Positions 17,226 through 24,906 of a DNA stretch of 64,000 nucleotides are shown one piece after another (position 1 is the stretch's first letter; the number at the start of each line of letters is the position of its first letter). Below the pieces are notes generated by a model. It saw only the letters and a program-made list of their open reading frames with translations. It made no database searches and had not been told where the DNA came from. The stretch covers positions 1,258,168 to 1,322,167 of the forward strand of contig NZ_JAJQXW010000001.1 of the NCBI RefSeq assembly GCF_021246445.1, given 5' to 3'. The DNA comes from Rhabdothermincola salaria (GTDB taxonomy: Bacteria > Actinomycetota > Acidimicrobiia > Acidimicrobiales > Acidimicrobilacustridaceae). The position numbers were made by a program, and so were the translations under genes.

Positions 17226-18332
17226 TCAGGCCAGGTCCACGACCGAGTGGTCACCCACCATGAGCCGCGTGGCCCGGGGGCGCGTCTCGGAGCGCCGCAC
17301 CAGGACCTGCTTGCCGATGAGGGAGTCGGCCACGCGGGCGATGTCGAGCACCTTGGACTCCTCGAGGACGACCGAGTGCTCGATCTCGGAGTCCACGATC
17401 TCGCAGTCGAAGTACACCGAGGTGAACGGTCCGATGTAGCTGTTCACCACGCGGGTGCGCTCGCCGATGATGGCGGGGCCTCGCACCGTGGAGTTGATGA
17501 TCTGGGCGCCCTCCTCGATCACCACGCGCCCGTCGATGAGCGAGTCGGCGTCGACGCTGCCGCGAACCTCCGGCTCGATGGTCTCGAGCACCAGGCGGTT
17601 CCCCTCGAGGAGGGGCTGGAGCTTGCCGGTGTCCTTCCACCAACCGTCGAGGACCTCGTGACGGACCCGCTTGCCGGCGTCGATGAGCCACTGGATGGCG
17701 TCGGTGATCTCGAGCTCCCCCCGATCGGAGGGCTCGATGGTGGCGACGGCCTCGTGGATGCTGGGATCGAAGAGGTACACCCCCACCAGCGCCAGGTCCG
17801 ACGGCGGTTCCACCGGCTTCTCGACCAGACGCACCACCTCTCCGCTGGCGCCGATCTCGGCGACACCGAAGCGCTGCGGATCGGAGACCTTCGCCAGCAG
17901 GATCTGGGCCGAGGGGGCCGCCTCGGACTGATCGAGCGTCGGCGCGTCGAAGCGTCGGCGATCGGCTTCGAAGCGCTCGACGAACTCGGCGATGCCCTGG
18001 CGCAGCAGGTTGTCGCCGAGGTACATCACGAAGTCGTCGTCGCCCAGGAAGTCGCGAGCGATCAGCACGCAGTGGGCCAGCCCCAGGGGTGCGTCCTGGG
18101 GGATGTAGGTGACGGTCGCGCCCCAGCGGGAGCCGTCACCGACCGCGGCCCGGATCTCGGCGCCGGTGTCGCCGGTGATGATGCCGATCTCGGTGATGCC
18201 GGCCTCGACCATGTCCTCGATCCCGTAGAACAGGATCGGCTTGTTGGCCACCGGGACGAGCTGCTTGGCACTCGTGTGGGTGATCGGTCGCAGTCGGGTG
18301 CCGGCGCCGCCGGAGAGGATGAGGCCCTTCAC
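17226..18332 (-). CDS. rmlA: Glucose-1-phosphate thymidylyltransferase, long form
   Basis: RmlA joins glucose-1-phosphate and dTTP to give dTDP-glucose, the first rhamnose step. The 368-residue protein starts KGLILSGGAGTRLRPITH, the nucleotidyltransferase loop, with FVMYLGDNLL near 108. It is longer than the ~290-residue feedback-regulated RmlA; the last ~110 residues (GSVDADSLIDGRVVIEEG and on) form a left-handed beta-helix like sugar-phosphate acetyl/nucleotidyltransferases. Related long forms can accept other nucleotides or sugars, so strict dTTP specificity is inferred from rmlBCD nearby. GTG at 18332 has a TAGACA box seven bases upstream and may be leaderless. Confidence 0.92.
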   Translation of the reverse strand: MKGLILSGGAGTRLRPITHTSAKQLVPVANKPILFYGIEDMVEAGITEIGIITGDTGAEIRAAVGDGSRWGATVTYIPQDAPLGLAHCVLIARDFLGDDDFVMYLGDNLLRQGIAEFVERFEADRRRFDAPTLDQSEAAPSAQILLAKVSDPQRFGVAEIGASGEVVRLVEKPVEPPSDLALVGVYLFDPSIHEAVATIEPSDRGELEITDAIQWLIDAGKRVRHEVLDGWWKDTGKLQPLLEGNRLVLETIEPEVRGSVDADSLIDGRVVIEEGAQIINSTVRGPAIIGERTRVVNSYIGPFTSVYFDCEIVDSEIEHSVVLEESKVLDIARVADSLIGKQVLVRRSETRPRATRLMVGDHSVVDLA

Positions 18333-18339
18333 AGGCTTC

Positions 18340-18345
18340 TGTCTA
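18340..18345 (-). promoter_or_regulatory. Candidate -10 box for leaderless rmlA
   Basis: TAGACA on the minus strand ends seven bases before the rmlA GTG. Its last base departs from TANNNT, so support is modest. Confidence 0.3.
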
Positions 18346-18379
18346 CCATCGCCCCACTACGCCACCGGCCCTGCGGAAC

Positions 18380-20629
18380 TCACACCGTCCGACAGCCGAG
18401 CAGGACGTTGCCACCACCTCCGGCGACGTTGATCGCGTACACACACACCGGCACCGCCGAGCCCGGGGCCGGGAGCGTGCCCGCGTAGCCGTGGGCATCG
18501 CCGTAGCCGGGGAAGGCCGCTCCGACGTCGGGGCGCGGACGATCGGCTCGCAGCGCGTAGCCGGCCCCGCCGACGTAGACGTGCACGTCGGCGGCTCCGG
18601 TCGTGTCGGGGTCGATGGCCCAACCGGCGACGGCGATCCCCGAGGCGGTGCGGCGAACCACGTCGAGGGAGCCGAACGGGGAGCCCCCGACGACCGTCAC
18701 CGTCCGGCAGCCGAGGGAGACGTTGCTCCCTCCCCCGACGTTGATGGCGTAGGCGCACACCGTGGTGGGCCCTGCTCCGGTCTCGATCCGCGCCGAGTAG
18801 CCGTGCTGCGAGCCGTAGAGGGGGAAGGCGGCGCCGACGTCGCCACGGGTCCGATCGGCTCGCACAGCCACGCCGGTGGACCCGGCGTAGACGTGGACGT
18901 CGATCGCTGCGCTCGTGTCAGGATCGATCGCCCAGCCCGCGACCTCCACACCCCCCGAGACGGGGCGCACGACATCCAACGAGCCGAACGGCGGCCCCGT
19001 CGGGAGGGTGACGGTGCGGCATCCGAGCGCCTCCGGCGGTGCCCCCACCGAGCTCAGGCACACCCGGTGGGTGCCCCCCTCGGACGGGATCTGCACCGAG
19101 AAGCCCGCCGTGGCGCCCGCACCGGGCACCGATGCCTGCACGTCGGAACGGGTCAACGACGGCGTGAACCGGGCCCGCTCGACGCCGTTGACACGGATCA
19201 CGGCCTGGGCGGAGAGGTCGCCCTCGACGCTCATCCAACCCGCGGCCCTCAACGACCCGGGACGGCCGGTGACGACGTCGAGGCTGCCTCGCGGCGGGCC
19301 CAGCACGGTCACCGACCGACAGCCCAGCAGCACGTTGCTCGAGCCACCGACATCGATGGCGTAGGCGCACACGTCATGGGTCCCCACCGGGGCCGGCAGG
19401 ACGGCGTCGAAGCCGCGCCGGTCGCCCGTGCCGGGGTAGGCGCCGGCGACGTCGGCGCGCGGCTTGTTCGCCGTGATGGCGTGGCCCGAGGAGCCGATGT
19501 AGACGTGCACGGGGATGCCGGACTGCGTGTCCCGGTCGATCGCCCACCCCTGGACCCGGACCTGGTTGGGTCCCGGCGACCTGGCGGCGTCGAAGCTGCC
19601 GAACGGGACGCTGTTGCCGCAACTCCCCCGACCGAGGGTGCGGTCGCACAACGGTGCCGACCGCACCCAGGTCAGCGACGTCCGTGCGTTCCCCGTGATC
19701 GACTTGTGGGCGGTGATCCCGGTGTCGTAGCCGGTGTCGACGGGCAACCAGTAGCGGTACTCGCGACCGTTGTGGGACACCACGTAGAACGGCTCGGGCA
19801 GTGGCGTGACGCCTCCCGGCTTGGCCGGGTCGTACGAGCCGTAGCGCCATCCGGTGGACCCCTGGGCCCGCGCCGGGTCGACGTACCAGCAGGTCAGCGC
19901 CGTGCCGAGGCCCGAGATGTCGCAGGTGCGCTGCTCCATGCCCCCGTAGCGACCCACCCGGTCGTCGACGCTGACATCGAGCATCTCGGACTCGTACAGG
20001 TCCTGGTACAGGGCCTCGCAGTCCCAACCAGACCACGAGCTGCAGCCGTACCACGGTCCCCAGGCGTACGCCCGGCGAGCCGCATCCTGGTCGGCCACCG
20101 ACGAGGGCGGGTTGCAGTAGCGGAAGGCGATCGTGGTGGCCGCCTGTTGGGCGGCCTTCACCGAGTCGATGGCGTCGGCCGCCGTGAGGTTCCACCCGCC
20201 GGCCGAGTCGAACTGCCACATCCCCACCCCGGCCGTGAAGAAGGCCCCGACGTAGGGCCCGCTGGTCTGCCCGAACGCGAAGAGGTTCGAGTTGAGCGAC
20301 CACACGTTGACGTTGTCCCAGCGCCCGAGCGTCATGGGGGACGGGACGGGCCCGCCGGTCTCCGGGTAGGTGGGCACCATCATCATGGCGGCGAGCTCGG
20401 CCGACGTGAGCCCGGAGCACTTGGCATGGGCGTCGGCGGCCGCCCAGACGGCGTCGATCGGACCCTGGCCGTAGGTCCGGCCCGAAGTCGACGGCGAGAG
20501 CAGCGGGACGCACGCGCTCAGCACGAACGAGGCGACCAGCGCCAGCGAGATCGTCGACACCCGCCACGCTCGGCGGGTCGAAGAGAGGTGCGTGGGGTTC
20601 GCTCGTTGCGGACTCTTCGGAGTTGGCAT
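18380..20629 (-). CDS. Lipoprotein with lysozyme-like domain and four repeats
   Basis: The 749-residue protein has a signal segment ending VASFVLSAC near residue 39, a lipobox (L-S-A-C) for lipid anchoring. Residues 50-230 resemble a lysozyme-like fold: an early Glu in PETGG, then GVGMWQFDSAGG similar to the GLMQ motif of GH23-type enzymes, followed by helical text; this is inference. Residues 341-749 hold four units of the same repeat as the GH25 protein downstream of rmlA; the second unit is divergent and lacks the IDPDT core. It likely sits on the outer face of the membrane and acts on or binds wall polymer. Confidence 0.85.
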   Translation of the reverse strand: MPTPKSPQRANPTHLSSTRRAWRVSTISLALVASFVLSACVPLLSPSTSGRTYGQGPIDAVWAAADAHAKCSGLTSAELAAMMMVPTYPETGGPVPSPMTLGRWDNVNVWSLNSNLFAFGQTSGPYVGAFFTAGVGMWQFDSAGGWNLTAADAIDSVKAAQQAATTIAFRYCNPPSSVADQDAARRAYAWGPWYGCSSWSGWDCEALYQDLYESEMLDVSVDDRVGRYGGMEQRTCDISGLGTALTCWYVDPARAQGSTGWRYGSYDPAKPGGVTPLPEPFYVVSHNGREYRYWLPVDTGYDTGITAHKSITGNARTSLTWVRSAPLCDRTLGRGSCGNSVPFGSFDAARSPGPNQVRVQGWAIDRDTQSGIPVHVYIGSSGHAITANKPRADVAGAYPGTGDRRGFDAVLPAPVGTHDVCAYAIDVGGSSNVLLGCRSVTVLGPPRGSLDVVTGRPGSLRAAGWMSVEGDLSAQAVIRVNGVERARFTPSLTRSDVQASVPGAGATAGFSVQIPSEGGTHRVCLSSVGAPPEALGCRTVTLPTGPPFGSLDVVRPVSGGVEVAGWAIDPDTSAAIDVHVYAGSTGVAVRADRTRGDVGAAFPLYGSQHGYSARIETGAGPTTVCAYAINVGGGSNVSLGCRTVTVVGGSPFGSLDVVRRTASGIAVAGWAIDPDTTGAADVHVYVGGAGYALRADRPRPDVGAAFPGYGDAHGYAGTLPAPGSAVPVCVYAINVAGGGGNVLLGCRTV
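18383..19609 (-). repeat. Four tandem ~103-residue repeats in the lipoprotein
   Basis: Units span residues 341-444, 445-545, 546-649 and 650-749. Three carry GWAIDPDT or GWAIDRDT, HVY, DV(A/G) and LGCR; the second keeps only GSLDVV, the DVQ motif and LGCRTV. They align over their length with the units at 15031-16281. Confidence 0.9.
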
Positions 20630-20779
20630 GCAGACCTCGAGGGTGACGGCGCGCGCGACGCCGGGTCTCCGCCCGGCGCCAAGCTAGCAACCGTGCGCAC
20701 GCCAGAGGCGGAGGCCCAGCCCATTGCTCATCGGGCGTCAGCGGTCCGACCTTGAGGAAGCGGTCGCATCGTCGACAGT

Positions 20780-20797
20780 CGTCGGCGGCCGCCGACG
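20780..20797. terminator. Perfect 18-base palindrome in the gap after the MoeB-like gene
   Basis: CGTCGGCGGCCGCCGACG equals its own reverse complement and lies 38 bases past the stop of the minus-strand rhodanese-MoeB gene. No T-run follows, so it may be a processing or weak termination hairpin. The rest of the 205 base gap 20630-20834 holds TAGCTT, a possible -10 for the lipoprotein gene, and a GCCGGG/CCCGGC hairpin in its leader; no gene is seen. Confidence 0.35.
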
Positions 20798-20834
20798 GCC
20801 CGAGGCCGCCATGACCACCGCCTCAGCTCCGCGG

Positions 20835-22016
20835 TCAGCCGACGGCGGCCGGCACCGGGTGCGGGGTGCAGAACTGGTCGTACTCGGCGATGACGAGGTC
20901 GTCGGGATCGATCGAGCACGCCGGGCAGTTCGGGTCCCGACGGATCTTGTAGTTCATGAACGACTGGTCCGTGCTGTCGTAGGCCAGCAGCCGCCCGGAG
21001 AGGGACTCGCCGAGGCCGAGGAGAAGCTTGATGGCCTCCATGGCCTGGATGGAGCCGATGATGCCGGGCAGCACGCCGAGCACGCCGGCCACCGAGCACG
21101 AGGGGGCCAGCTCCGGCGGCGGGGGCACCGGCAGGAAGCAGCGGTAGCACGGCCCGTCGTGGGGCTTGAAGACCGTGGCCTGCCCCTCGAAGCGGAAGAT
21201 CGAGCCGTGCACCACCGGGGTGCCGGTCTTGAGCGAGGCGTCGTTGAGCAGGTAGCGGCTGGGGAAATTGTCGGCCCCGTCGACCACCAGGTCGTACTGG
21301 CTCAACAGCTCCACCACGTTCGACGCGTCGAGGCGCGTGTCGTGGGTCTCGACCTTGACGTCGGGGTTGAGCTTCTCGATCGTCTCGCGCGCGGAGTCGA
21401 CCTTGCGCATGCCCACCCGATCGAGGTTGTGGATGATCTGGCGCTGGAGGTTGGACTCGTCGACGACGTCCATGTCGATGATGCCGATGGTGCCCACCCC
21501 GGCGGCGGCCAGGTACAGCGCGGACGGCGCACCGAGGCCTCCGGCGCCGAGGAGCAGCACCTTGGCGTCGAGCAGCTGCAGCTGGCCCTCTTCGCCGACC
21601 TCGGGCAGCAGCAGGTGGCGTTGGTAGCGGTTGCGCTGCTCTGGGGTGAGGGTGCGGGGAGCGGACCAGGGCCGGTCCTGGTCCTTCCACTGGTTGAACC
21701 CGCCCGACATCGACACCACGTCGGTGTAGCCGAGCTCGGACAGCGTCTTGGCTGCGAACGCCGACCGCACCCCACCGGCGCAGAAGACGACCACGGGGGT
21801 CTCACGGCCGGGGATCCGGCTCTCGACCTGGGCCTCGAGGTGCCCGCGGGGGATGAACACCGCCCCGGGGATGGCGCCCTGCTCGAACTCGTCGGGCTCG
21901 CGCACGTCGAGGAAGACGGTCTCGGGTTCGGTGTCGCGCCGGGTGTCCGCCTCGGCCGGGGTGATCTCGCGGATCTGGGCCTTGGTGGCGGTGAGGAGGT
22001 CTCGGAAGGTGGGCAT
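20835..22016 (-). CDS. Rhodanese-MoeB/ThiF fusion, sulfur-carrier adenylyltransferase
   Basis: The 393-residue protein joins a rhodanese domain (residues ~15-115, active Cys in VVFCAGGVRSA) to an E1-like adenylyltransferase (~125-390) with LLLGAGGLGAPSALYLAAAG and a Zn site including CYRCF and CPAC. MoeB/ThiF proteins adenylate the C-terminus of MoaD, ThiS or CysO, and rhodanese supplies sulfur. In well-known MoeZ proteins the rhodanese domain is C-terminal; here it is N-terminal. ATG 22016 has GAAGG eight bases upstream; ATG 22022 is the alternative. Its target carrier protein is not in this window. Confidence 0.9.
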   Translation of the reverse strand: MPTFRDLLTATKAQIREITPAEADTRRDTEPETVFLDVREPDEFEQGAIPGAVFIPRGHLEAQVESRIPGRETPVVVFCAGGVRSAFAAKTLSELGYTDVVSMSGGFNQWKDQDRPWSAPRTLTPEQRNRYQRHLLLPEVGEEGQLQLLDAKVLLLGAGGLGAPSALYLAAAGVGTIGIIDMDVVDESNLQRQIIHNLDRVGMRKVDSARETIEKLNPDVKVETHDTRLDASNVVELLSQYDLVVDGADNFPSRYLLNDASLKTGTPVVHGSIFRFEGQATVFKPHDGPCYRCFLPVPPPPELAPSCSVAGVLGVLPGIIGSIQAMEAIKLLLGLGESLSGRLLAYDSTDQSFMNYKIRRDPNCPACSIDPDDLVIAEYDQFCTPHPVPAAVG

Positions 22017-22090
22017 CGACATCGCCTTCGCAGGGGGGGTCGTGTCAGGGGCGACGACGACCGACGGATCCGGTGGAAGCAAAACCCTAC

Positions 22091-22888
22091 CTAGTTGGTC
22101 GACATTTCGCTACCCCCGTCGGAGCGGGGGGCGAAGAGCAGCGGGAGCACGTCGCTCGCCGAGCCCCTGACCACCACCGTGACGGCATCGTCGAACGGGG
22201 TGGGTTCGGCGTTCACGATCACCACGGGGCGTCCGAGCTCGAGGGCCAGCGGCACCATGCCCGCCACCGGATAGACATTCAGGCTGGTGCCCACCGCCAC
22301 CAGCACGTCGGCCTCGATGGCGGCGCGCTCGGCCCGGGCCAGATCGGCGGGCACGAGAGCCTGGCCGAACATGATCGTCGCCGACTTGAGGATCCCCCCG
22401 CAGGCCGCGCAGGGCGGGTCGGGCTCCCCCTGGCGCACCCGTTCGAGCACGGGACCCATGGGCCCCCGGTCGCCGCAACCGAGGCATTCGACGGCGTGCA
22501 CGGTGCCGTGCACCTCGACCACGTGGTCGGCGGAGAGCCCCGCCGCCGAGTGCAGGCCGTCGATGTTCTGGGTGACCAGCGTGTGCAGGCGACCCTGGCG
22601 AGCCAGATCCGCGACGGCGTGGTGTCCGGCGTTGGGCTCGGCCGCCCACATCTCGGACTCGAGGCGGATGCGCCAGGCCGCCTCCCGCACCGTCGTATCC
22701 GAGAGGTAGTGATCGATGGTCGATCGCTTCTCGGCGGCGGGGTCACGCGTCCAGATGCCGTTGGGCCCCCTGAAGTCCGGGATGCCCGAGTCGGTGCTGA
22801 TGCCGGCGCCGGTGAGCACGGCGACGCGTCGGGCACCGTCGAGGACCGCGCGTGCGGCGGCGAGGGCAGCGGGGTCGACCGGGTCCAT
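22091..22888 (-). CDS. SIR2-family NAD-dependent protein deacylase
   Basis: The 265-residue sirtuin removes acetyl or other acyl groups from lysines using NAD. It shows GAGIS at 27-31, TQNIDGLH at 106-113, the catalytic His127 in EVHGTV, two Cys pairs (135/138 and 160/163) that bind zinc, and GTSLNVYPVAG near 210. Length fits a bacterial CobB. ATG at 22888 lies 14 bases after the BrkB-like stop, so the two genes form an operon. The frame is open upstream to 24079 but that part is antisense to real coding in another frame. Confidence 0.93.
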   Translation of the reverse strand: MDPVDPAALAAARAVLDGARRVAVLTGAGISTDSGIPDFRGPNGIWTRDPAAEKRSTIDHYLSDTTVREAAWRIRLESEMWAAEPNAGHHAVADLARQGRLHTLVTQNIDGLHSAAGLSADHVVEVHGTVHAVECLGCGDRGPMGPVLERVRQGEPDPPCAACGGILKSATIMFGQALVPADLARAERAAIEADVLVAVGTSLNVYPVAGMVPLALELGRPVVIVNAEPTPFDDAVTVVVRGSASDVLPLLFAPRSDGGSEMSTN

Positions 22889-22902
22889 GGCTCGAGCCTG
22901 CC

Positions 22903-23859
22903 TCAACCGGCCGCGTCCTCCTCGGATCGGGGGGCGATGTGCTCGACGTCGGCATCGACCATGGCGCCGACGATGACCGCCAGGGCGCTGAGCAGCAGCC
23001 ACAGCATGAGCACGAGCACGGAGCCCATCGTCCCGTAGGTGGCCTCGAGGTCGGCGACCCGCGAGGCGTAGAGCGCAAGGCCCGCCGAGCCCAGCAACCA
23101 GATGGCGGTGGCCACGAGGGACCCAGGGCTGAACCAGCGCCAGCGGGCATCCTCGGCCGCCGGGGCGATCCGGTAGAGCACCGCCATGGCGGCCAGGAAC
23201 ACCAGGGCGACGAGCGGCCATCGCAGCCAGGCCACGACCGAGCCCAGCACGTCGCTCGCCTCCCGGACCAGCGGGGGCACGACCGTGAGGACACCGAACA
23301 GCACCGCCAGCAGGACCACGGCGCCGACGGCCATCCCCAGGGCGCGGAGCCGAGCCTGCACGAAGGTGCGCGGGGCCTCGCCGTACGCCGCCCGGACCGC
23401 CTTGGTGAGGTGGCCGATGCCGCTCGACGCCGACCAGAGGGCCACGACGAGGGACACGACCAGGGCCACACCGAGGCCGGTGGGTGACGTCTCGACGATG
23501 CGGTTCAGCTGGTCGTCGAGGAACTCCTTGCTCGCCTCGGGGAGGCCCGCGGCCAGGTTCTCCACCTGGCGGGCCACATCGCTTGGATCCGACACGAGCC
23601 CGTAGATGCTGACCAGGGCGACGAGCGCCGGAAAGACGGCGAACAGCCCGAAGAAGGCGACGCCGGCCGCCAGGAGCACGACGTTGTCGTCTCGGACCCT
23701 GCCCTTCACCCGCATGGCCACCGAGCGCCAGTCCGTGGACTCCTCCGGTCCCGTCGAGGCCGGGGCCGATCGCTCGTCCGCCGGACCGGGGTCCGCCCCG
23801 GCACGGGCGTCGGCGCGGTCGGGGGTCCGGGCGGAGGCGGCGGCCGGTGGCGATGACAT
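22903..23859 (-). CDS. YihY/BrkB family integral membrane protein
   Basis: The 318-residue protein has a charged N-terminus (about 60 residues rich in Ala, Pro, Asp) and six predicted membrane helices from about 60 to 300. The stretch LLAAGVAFFGLFAVFPALVALVSIYG near 62-87 and ATYGTMGSVLVLMLWLL near 270 are typical of the YihY/BrkB family. Its function is not established; the old RNase BN label for the family is wrong. It starts at ATG 23859 with TAGACG six bases upstream, suggesting a leaderless transcript that continues into the SIR2 gene. Confidence 0.88.
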   Translation of the reverse strand: MSSPPAAASARTPDRADARAGADPGPADERSAPASTGPEESTDWRSVAMRVKGRVRDDNVVLLAAGVAFFGLFAVFPALVALVSIYGLVSDPSDVARQVENLAAGLPEASKEFLDDQLNRIVETSPTGLGVALVVSLVVALWSASSGIGHLTKAVRAAYGEAPRTFVQARLRALGMAVGAVVLLAVLFGVLTVVPPLVREASDVLGSVVAWLRWPLVALVFLAAMAVLYRIAPAAEDARWRWFSPGSLVATAIWLLGSAGLALYASRVADLEATYGTMGSVLVLMLWLLLSALAVIVGAMVDADVEHIAPRSEEDAAG

Positions 23860-23865
23860 GCCTCG

Positions 23866-23871
23866 CGTCTA
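23866..23871 (-). promoter_or_regulatory. -10 box for leaderless BrkB-like gene
   Basis: TAGACG on the minus strand is six bases before the ATG at 23859. Confidence 0.35.
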
Positions 23872-23930
23872 CCCCACCGATGGACCCCGTTGCCCGCCGG
23901 AAGAGACATCTCGGTGCATTTCGATCCCCC

Positions 23931-23959
23931 TTGACACACCAAGAACCATCTGGAACATT
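23931..23959 (+). promoter_or_regulatory. Promoter with TTGACA -35 box
   Basis: TTGACA at 23931-23936, a 17 base spacer and AACATT at 23954-23959 give a near-consensus housekeeping promoter reading into the gene at 24049. This is the clearest -35 in the window, in an AT-richer patch of the divergent gap 23860-24048. Confidence 0.55.
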
Positions 23960-24048
23960 GACGTTCACCGAAATCCTCGGAACGCACCGACATGCATTTC
24001 GAGGTCGCCGCGGGCTGGACACCGCGGCGCTCTCACGAAGGAGGCGAC

Positions 24049-24906
24049 GTGCCCCACATGATCGATGCCGAGTCACCACTGCCCGTCCTCACCGTCGAAC
24101 CGTGGGCCGACCCCCTGGTCGACGAGCTCGGTGTGGACCCGAGAGCGCCGTACGTCGAGCGCTTCTGGCTGCCGGTCCTCGGCCCCTCGACCGTGTGGCT
24201 CCTGCGCCGAGTGGCCGACCGCCTCGACGCCGAGCCCGACGGCTTCCGCCTCGATCTGGGCGACACCGCCCGCTGCCTGGGGGTCGGGATGCGCGGTGGC
24301 CGCAACGCCCCGATCCTCAAGACCGTCGAACGGTGCTGTCGCTTCGGCGCCGCCCGGATGTTCGGCCACGACCACCTCTCGGTGCGCCGGCGGCTGGCTC
24401 CGCTCAACCGCTCCCAGGTCGAACGCCTCCCCGACTGGCTGCAGGCCGAGCACGCCGAGTGGGTGGCCCGCCCCTCCGAAGTGCCCGCCGTCGAGCAGAT
24501 GCGCCAGCGGGCCCGCCGGTTGGCCCTGTCGTTGCTCGAGTTGGGCGAGTCACCCGAGGCGTGCGAGCGCCAACTCCACGCCTGGCGGTTCCACCCTGCG
24601 GTGGCGTTCGACGCCGTGCGTTGGGCCCGATCGTCGAGCGACGTCGACGGGGCGGCTCCCCCGGCGCCGAGCCGCGAGCCGGCCACCGCGGTCGCTCGCG
24701 CCGCGATGGCCCGCGCCGAGAACCTCTCCACCCGCGTCGCCGCACCGCCGGCGCCCCCTGCACCCCGGTCGGCGCCGACCGACGACCCCACCCCCGGGTC
24801 ACGGTCGCCGCGACCCCCGCTGCCGAGGACCGTCCCGCCCCGGTCCTCGGCAGACGGCGGGTCGAGCGGGATCAGCCCCGGGACCGGCGGCGACGAGGCG
24901 GCGTGA
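24049..24906 (+). CDS. Conserved hypothetical protein, possible winged helix
   Basis: I do not recognise this 285-residue protein by name. Residues 1-180 are compact; the segment FRLDLGDTARCLGVGMRGG near 65, then a helix (LKTVERCCRFGAARM) and SVRRRLAPLNRSQVERLP, looks like a winged helix with a recognition helix and wing, so nucleic acid binding is possible. The last 80 residues are Pro/Ala/Arg-rich and probably unstructured. GTG 24049 is chosen because AAGGAGG lies four bases upstream; ATG 24058 is the alternative. A strong TTGACA promoter is ~100 bases upstream. Its last 35 bases overlap the 3' end of pepA on the other strand. Confidence 0.7.
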   Translation: MPHMIDAESPLPVLTVEPWADPLVDELGVDPRAPYVERFWLPVLGPSTVWLLRRVADRLDAEPDGFRLDLGDTARCLGVGMRGGRNAPILKTVERCCRFGAARMFGHDHLSVRRRLAPLNRSQVERLPDWLQAEHAEWVARPSEVPAVEQMRQRARRLALSLLELGESPEACERQLHAWRFHPAVAFDAVRWARSSSDVDGAAPPAPSREPATAVARAAMARAENLSTRVAAPPAPPAPRSAPTDDPTPGSRSPRPPLPRTVPPRSSADGGSSGISPGTGGDEAA

